From the NCBI GenBank assembly GCA_027575765.1, contig JANBPT010000124.1:1-64000 (forward strand): a DNA stretch of 64,000 nucleotides, given 5' to 3'. Source of the stretch: Tieghemiomyces parasiticus. Taxonomy: Eukaryota > Kickxellomycota > Dimargaritomycetes > Dimargaritales > Dimargaritaceae. Each line of letters opens with the position of its first letter. The stretch's first letter is position 1. The notes beneath the pieces were generated by a model. The model had not been told where the DNA came from, made no database searches, and saw only the letters and a list, made by a program, of their open reading frames with translations. Shown here in pieces: positions 23,261 to 35,459 of the stretch. A program made the translations under genes and the position numbers.

Positions 23261-25277
23261 CTAAACCTCAACCTCGGTGCCACCCTTACCGTCATCCTCG
23301 CTGGCGGCGTAGCGCACGACGTGCGCGGCAGCCTCTGACATTCGGTACAGAGCCTCCCAGTTGACGTTATCTAGGGTATCACACGCTTGGTGGTAACACG
23401 GATCCAGCGGGGCGTTGGCCAGGCCACCGAACCGGGCGCGCTGGTCGGGTGTCTTGATTTCACCCGCGCCAGTCAGGATCCCACCAGCGGGCACACCACG
23501 CTGCAAGAATGGTACAAAGTCGCTGCCAGCGGTCATCCGAGTGAGCGCATAGGGGTACTGGCGCTGTCGGAAAAAGGATTCGAAGGCCTGTTGGATCAGG
23601 GTCGAACCGATGGTGAGGTCGCCGGGGGCGTCCTCACCACGGTGGATCATGGCGATGTAGTTGGGTGAGGCGAGCATATCAAAGTTGAGGTAGAGGTAGA
23701 TTTGGGGCCAGGTCAGGGCCATCTTGAGTGGGGTGGCGACAGTATAGGCGTCCGTGGTGACGGTGGTAGTATTGGTCGAGGCCGTGGCGTCGTAGAGCGT
23801 ACGCGCAAAGTACTGCGAGCCCAGCAAGCCGTCCTCCTCGGCACTCCACCACGCAAACACGAGGCGGTGGGCAGGCCGGAATTTGGAGCGGCGCAGTGCC
23901 AGTATTATCTCGAGCGTGGACGCGCTACCCGACCCGTTGTCGTTGATACCAGGACCGGCTGCAACAGAGTCTAGCATGATAAAAAGTGAACAGGAGGTTG
24001 GTGGTAGCTATGGGGTTAGAAAGCGCGCCTGTTAAAATTCGGGGGGGGGGGAAGTATCTCGTAGCCAGCGCTACCGTCTGATCAAACACAGTGTAGGACT
24101 GCTCGGTCTGATCAGAAAGAAAATGTTCCGACCACTTACCAAGATGCGATCCCACTACGATGGTGTCGTTCACTAGGGGCGCCTCCCAGGCACACAACAC
24201 ATTGTAGGTTGGCACGACAGCAATCTCGTTTGCCACGACGAGGTTGATGCGGGCATCGGTTATCCCGGCCAACATACGACCGATGGGATAAGACACAGCC
24301 AGCACGGGAATCGACACGGAGGGGTCACCAGCCTGCCACTCGGTCTGGCGGATCCGGCCGTTGGGCAGGGTACGCTGGTTGGGCGATCCGTAAAACAGCA
24401 CGGCAGCCACTCCGGCCCGCTGGGCGGTGTAGGCCGCCTCAAACAACGAACACAGCTTGGTGATCTGGATGACCGCCACATTGCCTTTAGTAGAGGGTCC
24501 GTACTGGTACGACCGACAGCCACCGCCGTTGACTGGGTAGACGTTACGACTGGGGAGGTAGGTCGAACTGTTACCACCGTAGCGCATGCCTTGAAAGTCC
24601 AGGCCCGGTCGGAAAGCGATCCAAGTTGGGTAGGACATGGAGAGCCGCGGGGGTCGCTTCTCGGTGTACACCGGGGTGTCGAACCACTGCGTCTCGAGGG
24701 CATCGCAGGCCCCGTGCGATTCCAGTACATTGTACACGTAGTCGGCGCTCTCGCGGTGGCCCAGGGCGACGGCCCGGGAATTGGAGTTGTTACCAGCGAT
24801 CGCGTATAAGCTCTCCAGGTGCTGGCGAATGCGCTGCTGGTCTAACATATCATCGTGGGCGGTAAATAGGCTGGGCCGCGGGGGTGTTGGCGACGAAACT
24901 GGGGCTGGAGATGGGTGCGATAAGAGGTAGGGGGCTGAACTGCACCGGTCAGCCTTATCGTCAGTTTGGATAAAAAAAATAGGGCCTTTTCTAAAGACTA
25001 CGGGCTAGATAATTACCAACTAGTACAAATGGGAAATATGGGTGTATCAGCTTGGAGGTGTTACATAGTCCGATGCCGGTGGTGCGCGCACAGGTCATTG
25101 GACCGGTCATCACTTACCAATCCCGGAGGACTCGGAAGGGTTGAGCACGGTGACGGCGAGGAGAGCCACGACTGATAAACCCACGGCGACCTTCTTGACC
25201 ATCTGGCGGTACTGCGAAGGGTAGCGGTGGCCCTGAGGCGCCTTGGGAGTATAGGGTGGGGGCGCAGGCCCCTCCAT
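23261..25277 (-). CDS. membrane-anchored M28 zinc aminopeptidase with PA domain
   Basis: Exons: 25277-25118, 24934-24140 and 23970-23261; 554 aa. Introns are 183 and 169 nt with GTAAGT donors; the second splits the Asp codon of the zinc-binding HLDS motif, so it must be removed. An N-terminal cytosolic Pro-rich stretch (1-27) precedes a signal-anchor helix (about 29-46), so the protease faces the vacuole lumen or exterior. A PA domain follows, then the M28 catalytic domain. All five metal or catalytic positions are present: HLDS, GINDNGSG, AEEDG, LNFDML and HQACDT. The family removes N-terminal residues from peptides; yeast aminopeptidase Y (APE3) is a relative, but orthology is not established. 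Confidence 0.9.
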
Positions 25278-26365
25278 CTTCACAAACACAACTGGGTAGC
25301 GGGACCAGAGGAGAGAACGGTGGTTAGTAGGCCTGCTTGATTAGGGGTTGGGTATCGAAATTGCCGGTTTTGCCCCAGGCAGCTGACAGATGTGCGGCCT
25401 AGATGCTGGGAGCTCCCCTCGCCTGTGTCCAAGCATCCCCCATATGAGGGCCGTATGAGAGACATACGCCTTGTTGGACGGCCCTGAACGGCCGTCCAAA
25501 GGGAATCACTGGGCCAGCCTACCTTCATGGCCGGGATGTTTCCGGGCCGTCGCGTTAACGGAGGCACAACCGTAGATGGTCCGGGTCATGGTCCCTGGTT
25601 GTGGTGGATTCTTCCAGCCGACGTGAGGGGTGGGAATTGCGGGTGAGGTTGAGCTTAAAACGGTGTGGATAAGGTAGTAGGGGGAGTTATGTTCGACGAT
25701 AGGGGTAGGCTGAGTACGATGGTGAAGGAATAACGGCCCGAAGGTTGCGAAGATAAGCAGTTGGCCTTGTCTACAACCCACCTGGGCTCGAGAATAAGGT
25801 AAGCAGTCAAGTAGGCGGGTCGCCATACAGCGTTTACAGGGGGTATGGAGGCTTCGCAAAGGGGCAAGTAGATAGGGCGGATCGTGCAGACCGCGGCTGG
25901 CTTGTTCAGGGGCAGGGGCTCATGAGAAGGGGTTGGTGTTCGTGTACGCGCGGTCACCCATTGACGGCCACAAAGCCTGGCCGCAGCGGGGGGGATGATT
26001 TCCACTCGTCACCGGCTTGCCCATATGACCTACCGCCAATCCGCAATATTTCCAGGAGGAGGTGATGGCGACTTGAGTGAATATCTGGGTGTCGGTCGGA
26101 GTCACCCTGGCATGGGGCACCATTGTAGACGGCTGCGCAGCGGCACAGCTCCAACCTCCAACCATCGCTACCGTCGGATCTATTGGTCGCCTCAGCCGGG
26201 GAGTTGTCCGTCAGCAGGTATACAGAGGCAACAGAGCTGGCCACTTCAGAGTCTAGGGAACGTTGACCCTGGGTCCGACCAGCGCCGGCGACATCGCGCC
26301 CTCCAGCGTGTGGACCGTAGGCAAAATGAACTAGTGGGAGGTGCAATGCGCCGATAGAACCAAAG
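25278..26365. other. intergenic between divergent genes
   Basis: Shared upstream region of the M28 peptidase gene and the coiled-coil gene. It holds a perfect hairpin at 25474-25499. Overlapping open frames occur on both strands at about 25954-26357, but neither has a clear start, splice sites or homology. Confidence 0.35.
25474..25499. repeat. perfect inverted repeat, 10-bp stem
   Basis: TTGGACGGCC and GGCCGTCCAA are separated by a 6-base loop. It lies about 200 bp upstream of the M28 peptidase start codon, so it could be a protein-binding palindrome or a chance hairpin. Confidence 0.6.
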
Positions 26366-27692
26366 ATGGGCCCGACCCATTGCTACCTCCCCTCCAAAAG
26401 GTTCTCTACATCCATGTCCTGTACCGCCGTGGATCTATCCCAGAACCTCATCAACCTCCCTACGGCCTCATCCCACTCCGCGATCCCTTACGAAATGCTC
26501 GGCAATCCGGCCCCGGATGTCGCCGGCAAACTACCGGAGCCTAGCCCGTCCGGGTGCAGTAAAGTACGGCAGCTCTGAATTTAAGCGCCTTAAAAACTCA
26601 CATTGGCTCTTCATGCACACCAGCTGGCTAGGACACCGGTTAACTCATGACTGCGTTGCTGACTACTCTCTGACCTGCACGCCTCGTCCAGACCCTACCT
26701 GAACTAAACGATCCTGCCCATGAACTCCGTCGTAGCATACTGGGGCTTGCTAGTGCGAGGTAAGTTGACCTGTTGGGAGGTGGGTAGCAAGGACAAAAAC
26801 AAGCTCTTGGATTGCCACAGACTCTAACTAACGCAACCGGGGTATCATTCTGCCGCGATTTTCCCCTACGGGTTTGTATCGAACAAGCAAACAACTAACT
26901 CAGCTGGCGGAAGACACAACAAGGACTAGCCTGTCATTTGAAGACCAGTGTGCCGATTTGAGAGGAGCGCTACTTTCTCTCCGCCAGCAGGTACGTACCC
27001 TAAGCTGGCCATAGAGACACCACCCGTAAGTGCGAGCTAGAAGGTAGCGTGGTTCACAGACGAGGGACAGCCTGACTAACCCGACTCAATCATATACCCC
27101 GATACACCAGCGGGAGGAAACGCTTGGTAAAGTAAACGCCCTGCAGCAGGCCATTGAGACCCGCGCCGAGATGGTACAGACCAGAGAGTTGGTTTTACGG
27201 TACATGTACCAGGAGATCGAGGCCCTGGAGCAGGAATGTGAGGTATGCAGCCCTCTTTTACAATTGATTGGACTTCAGCGTAGTGTATGGCCTGGCAACT
27301 GGCGGCCATTTATACCTTATGACTGTGAATATTCTTATGGACCAACACCACCTTGAACGCTTCTCCATATATATATATATATGCTTGTGTACCTGTGCCA
27401 GAGACTTGAAAGCAGCTCTTCGGCAGTAGTCCCTACCGTTTTTTCCCGTATGTCCGCGGTCGCCGGTTTATGTTCGAGGTAGGTCCAGCGGATTACACGC
27501 CATTGGTCTGGATCGTCGGGCGGGGACCGTCTCTAAATTATGCACTGGCGATCTCACATTGACCACCACTGACGTCGCAACCATTCTTGCGCATTCCAAC
27601 TCTCCTTCTGCCTTAGGTACGCCGTTCCGCTACTGTCTCTCGGCGCAATCCTCATGGCCGTCGTCTACCGCTCACAGCCATCACTCGATTAG
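26366..27692 (+). CDS. coiled-coil protein with C-terminal hydrophobic tail, six exons, unrecognised
   Basis: Assembled from in-phase exons 26366-26563, 26692-26759, 26888-26990, 27111-27242, 27402-27478 and 27617-27692, giving 217 aa. Donors include GTAAGT, GTACGT, GTATGC and GTAGGT; acceptors are CAG, AAG or TAG. Exons three and four encode an uninterrupted amphipathic helix (QLTQLAEDTT through EIEALEQECE), a likely coiled coil. The last exon gives AVPLLSLGAILMAVVY, a candidate tail anchor. If the last intron is not used, the protein ends at a TAG at 27480, without the tail. A second in-frame ATG at 26414 could be the start. The exons share the GC3-rich codon use of known genes here. No family is recognised; a vesicle-traffic or kinetochore coiled-coil role is only a guess. 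Confidence 0.5.
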
Positions 27693-29912
27693 CTACGGGT
27701 AACGAAACCAACCATGCAATACCAAGCCCCAAACTCTGGCCTACCTGAGCCGCCCGTGTAATGACATAGGTGGGGACCACTTTGCCCAACTGGCCTATTC
27801 AGCCTTGCCCTTTGTACGACACCCTAGTCCTACACCCTGCTCAATGAGGTGGGGCCCACATCTGTGCCATCGTGTAGTGTAGTGGTTCCAAAGTCCCACT
27901 CTTACAATACTGCCTGCCTGCACCCGCCCGGGAGCACCAGCAGAATGGTGTGCCTCTCCACTTCGCTTGCCGAGCAAAGGTTCACTTCAAGACAAGTATA
28001 TCCTTGAACCTGAGCGTGTCATTGATCTCATATATAACAAGGGATCGGGCTGCCCCTCCCACATAATAATAATTTTGTGGTGCTTAGTGCTAAGACGCAG
28101 TAAAAATTGGGCCCCGGCAACGAGCCTTGGAAGCGCCAATAATAGCTAGGTGATACGCCACAACAGTCCGCGCCCAGCAGCAGGTTCAATCACTGGGTCA
28201 ATTGTTTAATGACAAAGCGCGCACTAAGTGTCGTACTAAGGTTAACGGCATGGGATTACAAAGACGTTGACATAAATAAACAATAAACTAACTAAATCCA
28301 AATAACCGCCCTGCCCTTGGCAACAACCTTGAGTTTGGCTTCTATAGTCCGCATATAACCAAAGGATCGGCATCAGTCTGCAGGTCGCTGATATTTTCCC
28401 TTGCCGGCCTTTCCCCCAATGGTGTCTTACACATTGATTACACCTTGGGGTACTGGCACATCTGCTCGATTTCTTTAAGAGATAAAGCAGGTGTCCACCC
28501 CTTAATTCCCGCGACGGCTCCATGGTAAGAACCGGGTTTTAAATGACTAGGTACTGCAAAACAGCAGGGTGGAGGGAAAAACGCCCTCTGGGCTTGGAAG
28601 TGCCAAAACTTGGGTTGAAAATAATTGAATCATAGTTATTAGTTGTTTGGTATCAGCTGGTTGCTCTTGTGGTAAATTATGTCACTTTGAGAAACATTAC
28701 CATCGACCTCCTTAAGCTGAGTAGTTGAAGTTTCAAAGGCTTGCAAGGCAATAGGTACCCAAAGTCATGGGAAATTGGGCCCGTCATTGGTGGGAAATCT
28801 GCTGGGACTGATAATCAAAATGTTTGGCCTTCCCATAACTTCACCAGTGCTTTGGGTCTTTCCCTCATGGTTGTTTGTAGCTGACCTACTGTGGTTGGGA
28901 CCAGATTCTCCCAATTTCTACCTCACCAGGTGAGCTGAACTTGGGCCCAAGTCTAACCTCATCCCAAAAAAGGTTATTCCACAACCTCCAAATTTCTGGT
29001 TCTGAAATTGTAGACTTGGGCTTTACCTTAGGATGATCTAATATCATGGTTCCCAATCACCACACTTTCACCAATTACATCTGTTGGGCAGCACAGTTAT
29101 CCAATCGCTTTATTCTGATGTTTTTAATGTTTGTCTACTCGATTGCAGTTTCGTTCCATCGTTTGAGATTTAAATAATCCCGTTTGAACTATCCATTTAC
29201 CGTGACTATAGTGAAGAAGTACTCAAAAGATTAGCCCCCAAACATACCTAATCAAGTGGTTCTTTATTCACCTTACTGTTTTCGCGCTGTCGCTGCTATC
29301 GTCATCTGTGTGCATCGTCCCTACCGGCATTGGCATTGTTGCCGCCCGTTGTGTGCCGCCCAAACTGTCGTCACCGCCATCTGTTATTCGCTGCCCATAG
29401 TCCGCCTGAGCCTCATCATCTGTCTCCCTCGGCCCCAAGAGGAGTGACCTACACTTAACCGCCAACGTCACGTGTTGAAATACACCCCCTCCCCCGCCTT
29501 TAAACCTCCTGTACCACAGATCCCCTGAATAAACCCTCTTCTTGCCCCCTCCCCCACTACCGCCGGGCCCAGCGATGGTCCCAATATATTTTATTTTAGC
29601 TTATTTCCACTTCCCGCCCCAACCCGTCCCGCTCCTTATGCCCATCCATCCCCCCTTATACAAAAAGCAATCGCTACAACGCGTGTCACATGTAAGACAT
29701 TAAATTAACCCTCCTCCTCCATCCCCCCCTTTGACCCGCGCGACCCTTGAAACGTACCACTGCTTGATAGCCCGCGCTTCCTTTGGACCCTGCTGCGCAC
29801 GGGCTCCTTCGATTTCATAGCTTGATCTTACCACCTCTTCAGCACGGGACCCTCTTGATCCGCATTTCCTCCTCTCCCACTCCTACAGCTCCACCTCGGT
29901 CGCTTTGTCACT
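27693..29912. other. intergenic with dispersed repeat, no gene seen
   Basis: AT-richer sequence without convincing coding regions. About 28560-29064 looks like old mobile DNA; its right end matches the copy at 51651-51770. The last ~400 bases are strongly pyrimidine-rich, as expected for the leader of the gene at 29913. Confidence 0.4.
28944..29064 (+). repeat. dispersed repeat, copy 1
   Basis: About 75% identical by eye to 51651-51770. Shared landmarks are GGCCCAAGTCTAA at the left, TGGTTCTGAAAT in the middle, and GGTTCCCAATCACCACA at the right. Probably the end of a mobile element, since the second copy sits in a cluster of transposon debris. Confidence 0.65.
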
Positions 29913-30767
29913 ATGGATACCCTCTACTCTACCCCAAAACGTCCTCGCCTGGACGGGGGAAACCACTACGGCGATGGCGAAGCCGACCTGCTTACCCCAT
30001 CCCCGAGCAACATCATGCACCCCGCTACGCCCGCTGACCGCGTCCGCGGGCAGGCTGCGAACGGTAGCGTACTTTCGCCAGCCACCCTGGTGAAGCGCGA
30101 GGTCAAGCAGAAGGTACTGGACGGTATCTACTCACTGCGACCACCACCGGGCACCCACCACTCGGCATGCTGGGAGAAGTTCAGTTACGTGGCCGATGAG
30201 CACGGTCAGCTCATGCCCTTCACCTGCTGCAAAACATGCAAAGATGTGTACACATACAAAGGCAAGGATACGGGCACGAAAGGCATGATCCATCACCGCT
30301 GTAAACGCGTCCAGGCGACGGACGCCTCGGCCGCCGCCGCTATGGGTGTCACCCCGTCAATGGTGGACCACCTCCTCAACGGTAAAAACAAGTTTACGGA
30401 CGTAAGTTCGCGAGCTGCCAAAGAGGTGGCCGCCACCCCAGCCGTGACAGCGGCCCTAGCTGGTGAACTGCTAGCCCAGGCCTTGAACAAGGACCAGACG
30501 ACCGCGTACGCCCCCGTCAACCAGGAGATTCGGCAGGTCCTACTCCAGAGCTGCATCACGTTTATCTGCCAGGACATGCGCGCCGTGGACACCTTTGCCG
30601 ACGAGGATTTTTTGGATCTCCTCCAAACCGCCATTAACCTCGGCTCTAAGTTTGGTAACTTTGACGTCACCCGGATCCTACTGCCCAACGCTGACGGCGC
30701 CACCACCGTTGCGCCGGCCCCCACGGAGCATACGGCTAGCAACTGCAAGGTGGAGGGGCTTGAGTAG
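29913..30767 (+). CDS. BED-type zinc-finger protein related to hAT transposases
   Basis: 284 aa, single exon. Residues ~86-130 form a BED-like finger: the Trp/Phe pair of WEKFSYV, CKTC, a basic spacer, then HHRC as second metal pair. Residues ~205-262 resemble the N-terminal helical region of hAT transposases (FICQDMRAVDTFADEDFLDLL). The DDE catalytic core is absent; the frame ends with a stop well before it. Codon use matches housekeeping genes, with no frameshifts, unlike the mariner debris nearby. The most likely reading is a truncated hAT copy kept as a DNA-binding protein. Alternatively it is a recent internal deletion, or the 3' exons are not visible. The start ATG follows a long pyrimidine-rich leader. 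Confidence 0.7.
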   Translation: MDTLYSTPKRPRLDGGNHYGDGEADLLTPSPSNIMHPATPADRVRGQAANGSVLSPATLVKREVKQKVLDGIYSLRPPPGTHHSACWEKFSYVADEHGQLMPFTCCKTCKDVYTYKGKDTGTKGMIHHRCKRVQATDASAAAAMGVTPSMVDHLLNGKNKFTDVSSRAAKEVAATPAVTAALAGELLAQALNKDQTTAYAPVNQEIRQVLLQSCITFICQDMRAVDTFADEDFLDLLQTAINLGSKFGNFDVTRILLPNADGATTVAPAPTEHTASNCKVEGLE

Positions 30768-31372
30768 CCGTTGAAGCGGGGTTGACTGGCATTTCCGGAT
30801 AAATCCTACCCTTTTTCTACACCCAGCCATCACCGTCGTCCTGCCATTTTAGTCCTACTTGCACTCTACCCGTCCTATGTACACACCTACCCACGCACAC
30901 CATTTTTTTTTATTAGGCTTTGTTCGCCCTCACCTCAGGGCGGGATGGGGCCCCACTGCAGCGCTGGTGAAGTCACGCCGATAACTATTGTAACTTACCC
31001 TCGGCCTTTGGCTCTCCCCTTTTTTCAATTTTCTACCAAAAAAAATACTTATGACACTCTACTTGACGTACGTACCTACCCACTCATCGTATACAGTACC
31101 ACTCGCCACGATAGCTACCGCTCTTCAAGTCCACTCGCCCCTTTTCCCCATTTGTTCGCCACCATTATATATAGTAGCATACATTTTCCGTTTAATTTCG
31201 ATTCTCCGCAGGTGCTCGCACAGCATCCCACTCTGTAGTTAACAACGCATTAAAACAGTGGATGACTTTTCAGCTTGCAAGAGCAAGATGAATATGCGGA
31301 CCAACTCACTTCTTGTTAGCTTCTATAGGTACCACCATAATGCTTAGTATTCTCTAAGCCAAATAATGTTTA
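30768..31372. other. intergenic, no gene seen
   Basis: 3' flank of the BED-finger gene, pyrimidine-rich with T runs, then AT-rich sequence leading to the mariner copy. No RNA gene recognised. Confidence 0.4.
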
Positions 31373-32466
31373 CTAAATATAATCACCGTCACTCTGTACT
31401 ACCCAACGAGCTCTTTCTAGCCAGCTATCAAAGAAGCCTCTCAAGTCACTTGATCGGTGCCTGGTAAGTTCCGATTGCCAGGCGTCCACAACCGCCTCCA
31501 CCATGGTAAACTTCTTACCCCTCAGCCATCGTTTGGTAGTCCTGAGCAGCCAGAAGTCGTAGGGGTCAGGTCAGGACCGTAGGGAGGGGCCGAAAGAAGC
31601 TTGAGTTTAGAGGCGGAAATGTAGGTCTGGGTAGCTGCAGTGCAATGTGGTGGTGCATTATCATGGTAGAGCCACAGAGGATGACAGTCCAGACTTCCGT
31701 GTGCATTCACCCAGGACTGGAGCATGGACTTCAGCCCGTACCTTACGTAGAATTCGCTGGAGACCTTGACACCCCGGGGCTTGACACGCAGGTGCAACAG
31801 GCCACGCCTGGTGAAAAAAAGAATGGTCAGCATCACCTGGAGTGTGGCATGATCTTAGCAAGCTTGGGTCGGGATAGGACCGTCTTTAGGACACCACCTC
31901 CAGCAATTGGAGCCAGCAGGGGGGGGGGTGGTCATAAAGGAATACCCAAGTCTCATCACCTGTAACAATGGAGTCCAGCAGGTAGTCACTGACCCCATTA
32001 AACTCCCCTAGGAACTCGGTGGCAAAACATACCCACTGGTGGCACTGGTTTCAATGAGGTTGTGGGGGACCCAATGGCTGAGATAGCTGTACATCCCCAA
32101 GTCTATGTGCAGGACATTGTGTATGGTACTAGGGGAAGTGTGGTAGGCAAGGGCCAGCTGCTCAACAGTCAGTTGAGGGTCTTCCTCCAGCCGTCTCAGG
32201 AGTATGTCCCTATAATATCCACCAACGTCATCTGATGGGCGGCCAGAACGAGGGTCATCTGCAAAAGAGTGGTGACCTGTGCGAAAGCGAGCCAGCCACC
32301 TGTAGGTGGTGGAGTGGCTAGGGGCAGCCAGGCCCAGCTTGGAAGTCAAAACATTTAGAATACCATCTGCCTTGCGGCCCTCCAGATAGTAACTATAAAT
32401 AAGGGCCTGTACCTCACGCCTGGTTAATTTGGGTGGAGTGAGGGAGGGGGTTTGAAAAGTAGACAT
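31373..32466 (-). pseudogene. mariner-like transposase, frameshifted
   Basis: On the minus strand the first 152 codons are open. They encode the paired helix-turn-helix DNA-binding region of mariner transposases: a SGRPS linker, LEEDPQLTVEQLA, and then the WVPHNL motif. One-base losses then break the frame, first just after WVPHNLIE, with at least one more between GDETW and HDNAPPH and another at PDLTP/YDFWLL. The three catalytic acidic positions (GDET, HDN, YDF) are readable but in different frames. Translation would end at 31373. Clear terminal inverted repeats were not found by eye. Confidence 0.88.
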
Positions 32467-33050
32467 GATGGACGGTTAAAAAAGCAAGCAGTGAAATCAG
32501 AAATAGTTCAATCCTTTAATAGTTTATACCAATCGACTCGGCACCGTTGATTCTCCAAGGTTTTATCTGAAGCAATGCGATCTAAGATCTCCAGCTTAAT
32601 TACACGAAGATATAGTATCACCTATATATCTATTAACCTGAAGTAGCGGGTAGTGTAAGCAGAACTAGTAGCCGGTATTGGGGAAAGGAAAACGGCAGAT
32701 TTCTATAAAAAAAGTCCTATTGGTACAACATTTACAGCCTGTTGATGCACAGGATTCATTTTTATAAGCACGCACCGACAACCTCAACTCACGTCTGCAG
32801 CGGCCAGCCTAGTGCTGAAATTTTATTAGTCCAAGGTATGTTTGTTTACTTTAACCTTACCATATTACGAGCAAAGAGCTGCACCGCTTTCCTTATGCAA
32901 CCCCCCCCCACGCATCATCCCACACCCGTCGCTTCGGTTCCTTTGCAGTCTCCCTTCTCTAGGTAGGCCCTAATTCGACCCTCTCCATACCGGCCAGCTC
33001 TATCGCTCTGCCCGTTCTTCGCTGATTGTCATTCTCTTTCCCGTATCACC
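32467..33050. other. intergenic between transposon and MCM10
   Basis: AT-rich 5' flank of the mariner copy, followed by a C/T-rich leader immediately before MCM10. No other gene seen. Confidence 0.4.
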
Positions 33051-35255
33051 ATGGACGCCAAGAACACCGCCGCTTCCACATCGTCTGTTAACCCGGCCAG
33101 CTTCGTGGCGCGCATGAAGGCCCTGCGGCAGCGCAAGGCACATCCCGGGGCACCTCCGGGCCAGCAGCGCGCCCGCCCCGTCGTTGGCCAGCGATTCGGT
33201 AAGTCCAAATGTGGGCTCATTGCGAATCCGGGTGAGTCGTATACTCCGTCTCTTTGCTCTCGCTCACCGAATCTAGTTCAATTCTGGTCACCCTACTCCT
33301 CCCACCATTTAGTGGCCCACGTCAACAATAGGATGTCTCCGGGTACCTTTAAGACCCAGGAAAACCACAGTACCGATACCGGCTTGCTTGGAAAGCGGCA
33401 CGCCAAGCAAGTCCTCGAATGCACAGACGACAACGTAGAACCCTACTCGGGCCTCACCCTCGCCGACCGCCGCGTGCCCCATCCGGATTTCCACGCCCAC
33501 ATGCAGTCGCGGCGCTTCGTGCCTATCCCCCGTATCGGTGACCTCCGTAGTAACCGGTCCTTTCGGCAGTACATGAGCGCGGCAAGGAAACCATCCGCCG
33601 TGCCGAAGGCCATGGCGACGTCGACTGAAACGGATGCTGATCACGGTGAGGACAAGGGCGCCACGCAAGAAATCGACGACCTACCATCGAAACACGGCAA
33701 CGTCCCGCTCAGTATTGCTGATACGGCGACGACCCACAACATACCATGGGCCACCATTGGGGTCATTTGGGACGTCGGGTCACTACTCCGGCCGGCCACT
33801 GCGGCGGAAAAGGCTCAGAGCGCCGGGTGTCCCGAAAGTAGCGGTGGTGATGGTAGTAATACTGGACCTGTCAGCGCGGTTGAAGTTACGGAAGCTGGAA
33901 ACGGGCGGGGTAAAAGCCGGCAGTACCGGACTATCAAGGTCACAGACCTGAAAGAGAATAGCGTCAACGTGATTTTATTTGGAGAGGCAGCGGACGCGAC
34001 GGACGAAAAGGTCAAGGGAAGGACACCGCCGGCGGTCGGCCAGGTGGTGGCGTTGTTTGATCCTGCGCTGCTTAAGGCCACCGAGGTAAGCGCCGGGCCA
34101 CGTTGGGCTGTGCCAGGGAAGGCAATGGAAAACCAGCTTATGTCATCCGATTATAAGCAGCTAAGTTTTCTCAGTAGCTAACCTACCCCGCCTTTTCTTT
34201 TCTGGTGACTGGTGCCCTGCATCATCCCATTTCGTCTTTCTCACTAGCGCTACTCCTCCGTGGGGGTGTCCGTCAACTACCGCCGCCAAATTGTGATACT
34301 AGGTCACAGCCCCGATCTCAGCACCTGCGCGGGCAAGCGCGCCGGTGGTAGACCTTGCCCAGTGCCCATTAACAGGTAGGTCCGCCCCTATGCTTGATGA
34401 ATGAAGCCCTCGCAATCCGATCGCAACTTGACCTTTCTAACAAAGTCTCAAGCACTGCCGTTGTCATCCTTACTAACTTGGTCGTATTATCGGGTTCAAT
34501 CGCCAACCACCCTAACCAGACACCGGAGCCACCTCTGCGCAAAACACCTTGAGTTGTCGTTCCAGAAATTCCGGGGCGCGCGCATGGAGTTTGCGTCAGG
34601 GTAAGTCCCTAAAGGGGACGCGGTTCACGAGCCAAACGCAGAATTCGGCCATCCACACACGCCGAGGAACCCAATGACTCGTAACCTTTCTAACCCTTTC
34701 CCACTTATTGTACCTACCGCATGCCTCTGGCGCACATAATGTCAGCACCAATGGTATCCGCCTGATCGATCCTGAGACTAAGCAATTCGGCGGGCTTAAA
34801 ACTCGTACACGGACCCGCCACGGGGTGGTTCTAGTCCAGGACCGTGGCGAGGCCGACCGGAACGGCTTCCACGGCAGCATCGGTGGTCGAGGGACCCGAG
34901 ACGCCAACGGCGCCGGCGGGGGCGTCGTCATGTACCGGGCCGAAGACGGCACGGTGATCCAGGCCAGTGGTAACCATGGTGACAAGCTGGCCACTGAGGA
35001 GGGTGGTAAACGCAAGGTCACCGCGGAGGATAGTCATGAGACGTAAGTAGATAATAATCCAACCATAGGTCTGTCGGTGCCATGGATAACCTTTGTGACA
35101 CCCTTGACCATGGCTGCTGTCTGGCGCTGTATTTCTCACCAGTCATGTAACCCTACCTGCCCGAACTACCTCCCCACCGCAGTGACAAGTTCCTAGCGAG
35201 TTTGAACGACACGGGTGCGCACTACCTTCGCCAGCTGAAAAAGAGGAAGCAATAG
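33051..35255 (+). CDS. MCM10: Mcm10 replication initiation factor
   Basis: Six exons: 33051-33198, 33313-34085, 34248-34375, 34520-34600, 34746-35042 and 35183-35255; 499 aa, all phases consistent. Mcm10 binds DNA, the MCM2-7 helicase and polymerase alpha to activate origins. Evidence: EPYSGLTLADRRV and RRFVPIPRI ahead of the OB-fold, IPWATIGVIWDVG and VTDLKENSVNVILFG within it, VALFDPALLKAT, then SSVGVSVNYRRQIVILGHSPDLSTC leading into a CCCH zinc ribbon (STC, RPC, LC, AKH). These last two elements lie on separate exons, which confirms the splice model. The basic C terminus ends LKKRKQ. Intron 1 (114 nt) has a strong GTAAGT donor but is a multiple of three and free of stops, so it could be retained. 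Confidence 0.9.
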
Positions 35256-35459
35256 GCAACCAACGTGCTCCGCTTCTACCTTATAGCACGCCCTGAGGCA
35301 CATTCGATTAAAGGCTTGAAGTTGTAGAATGTTCTGGGAGTAGTTTATGAAACTATAAGTAACGAAGCGATCAGTACGCACTATGGTCACGGTAATAAGG
35401 TCGGCCGGTAGATGCAGCTTCCCCTCCCCTCAAAAAAACATGCCGAAAAGCCAGCAAGG

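Noticed and set aside
25954..26357. Overlapping open frames of 120-130 codons on both strands between the M28 peptidase and the coiled-coil gene
   Set aside because: The minus-strand frame has some GC3 bias, but there is no signal peptide, splice structure or homology, and the two frames overlap almost completely.
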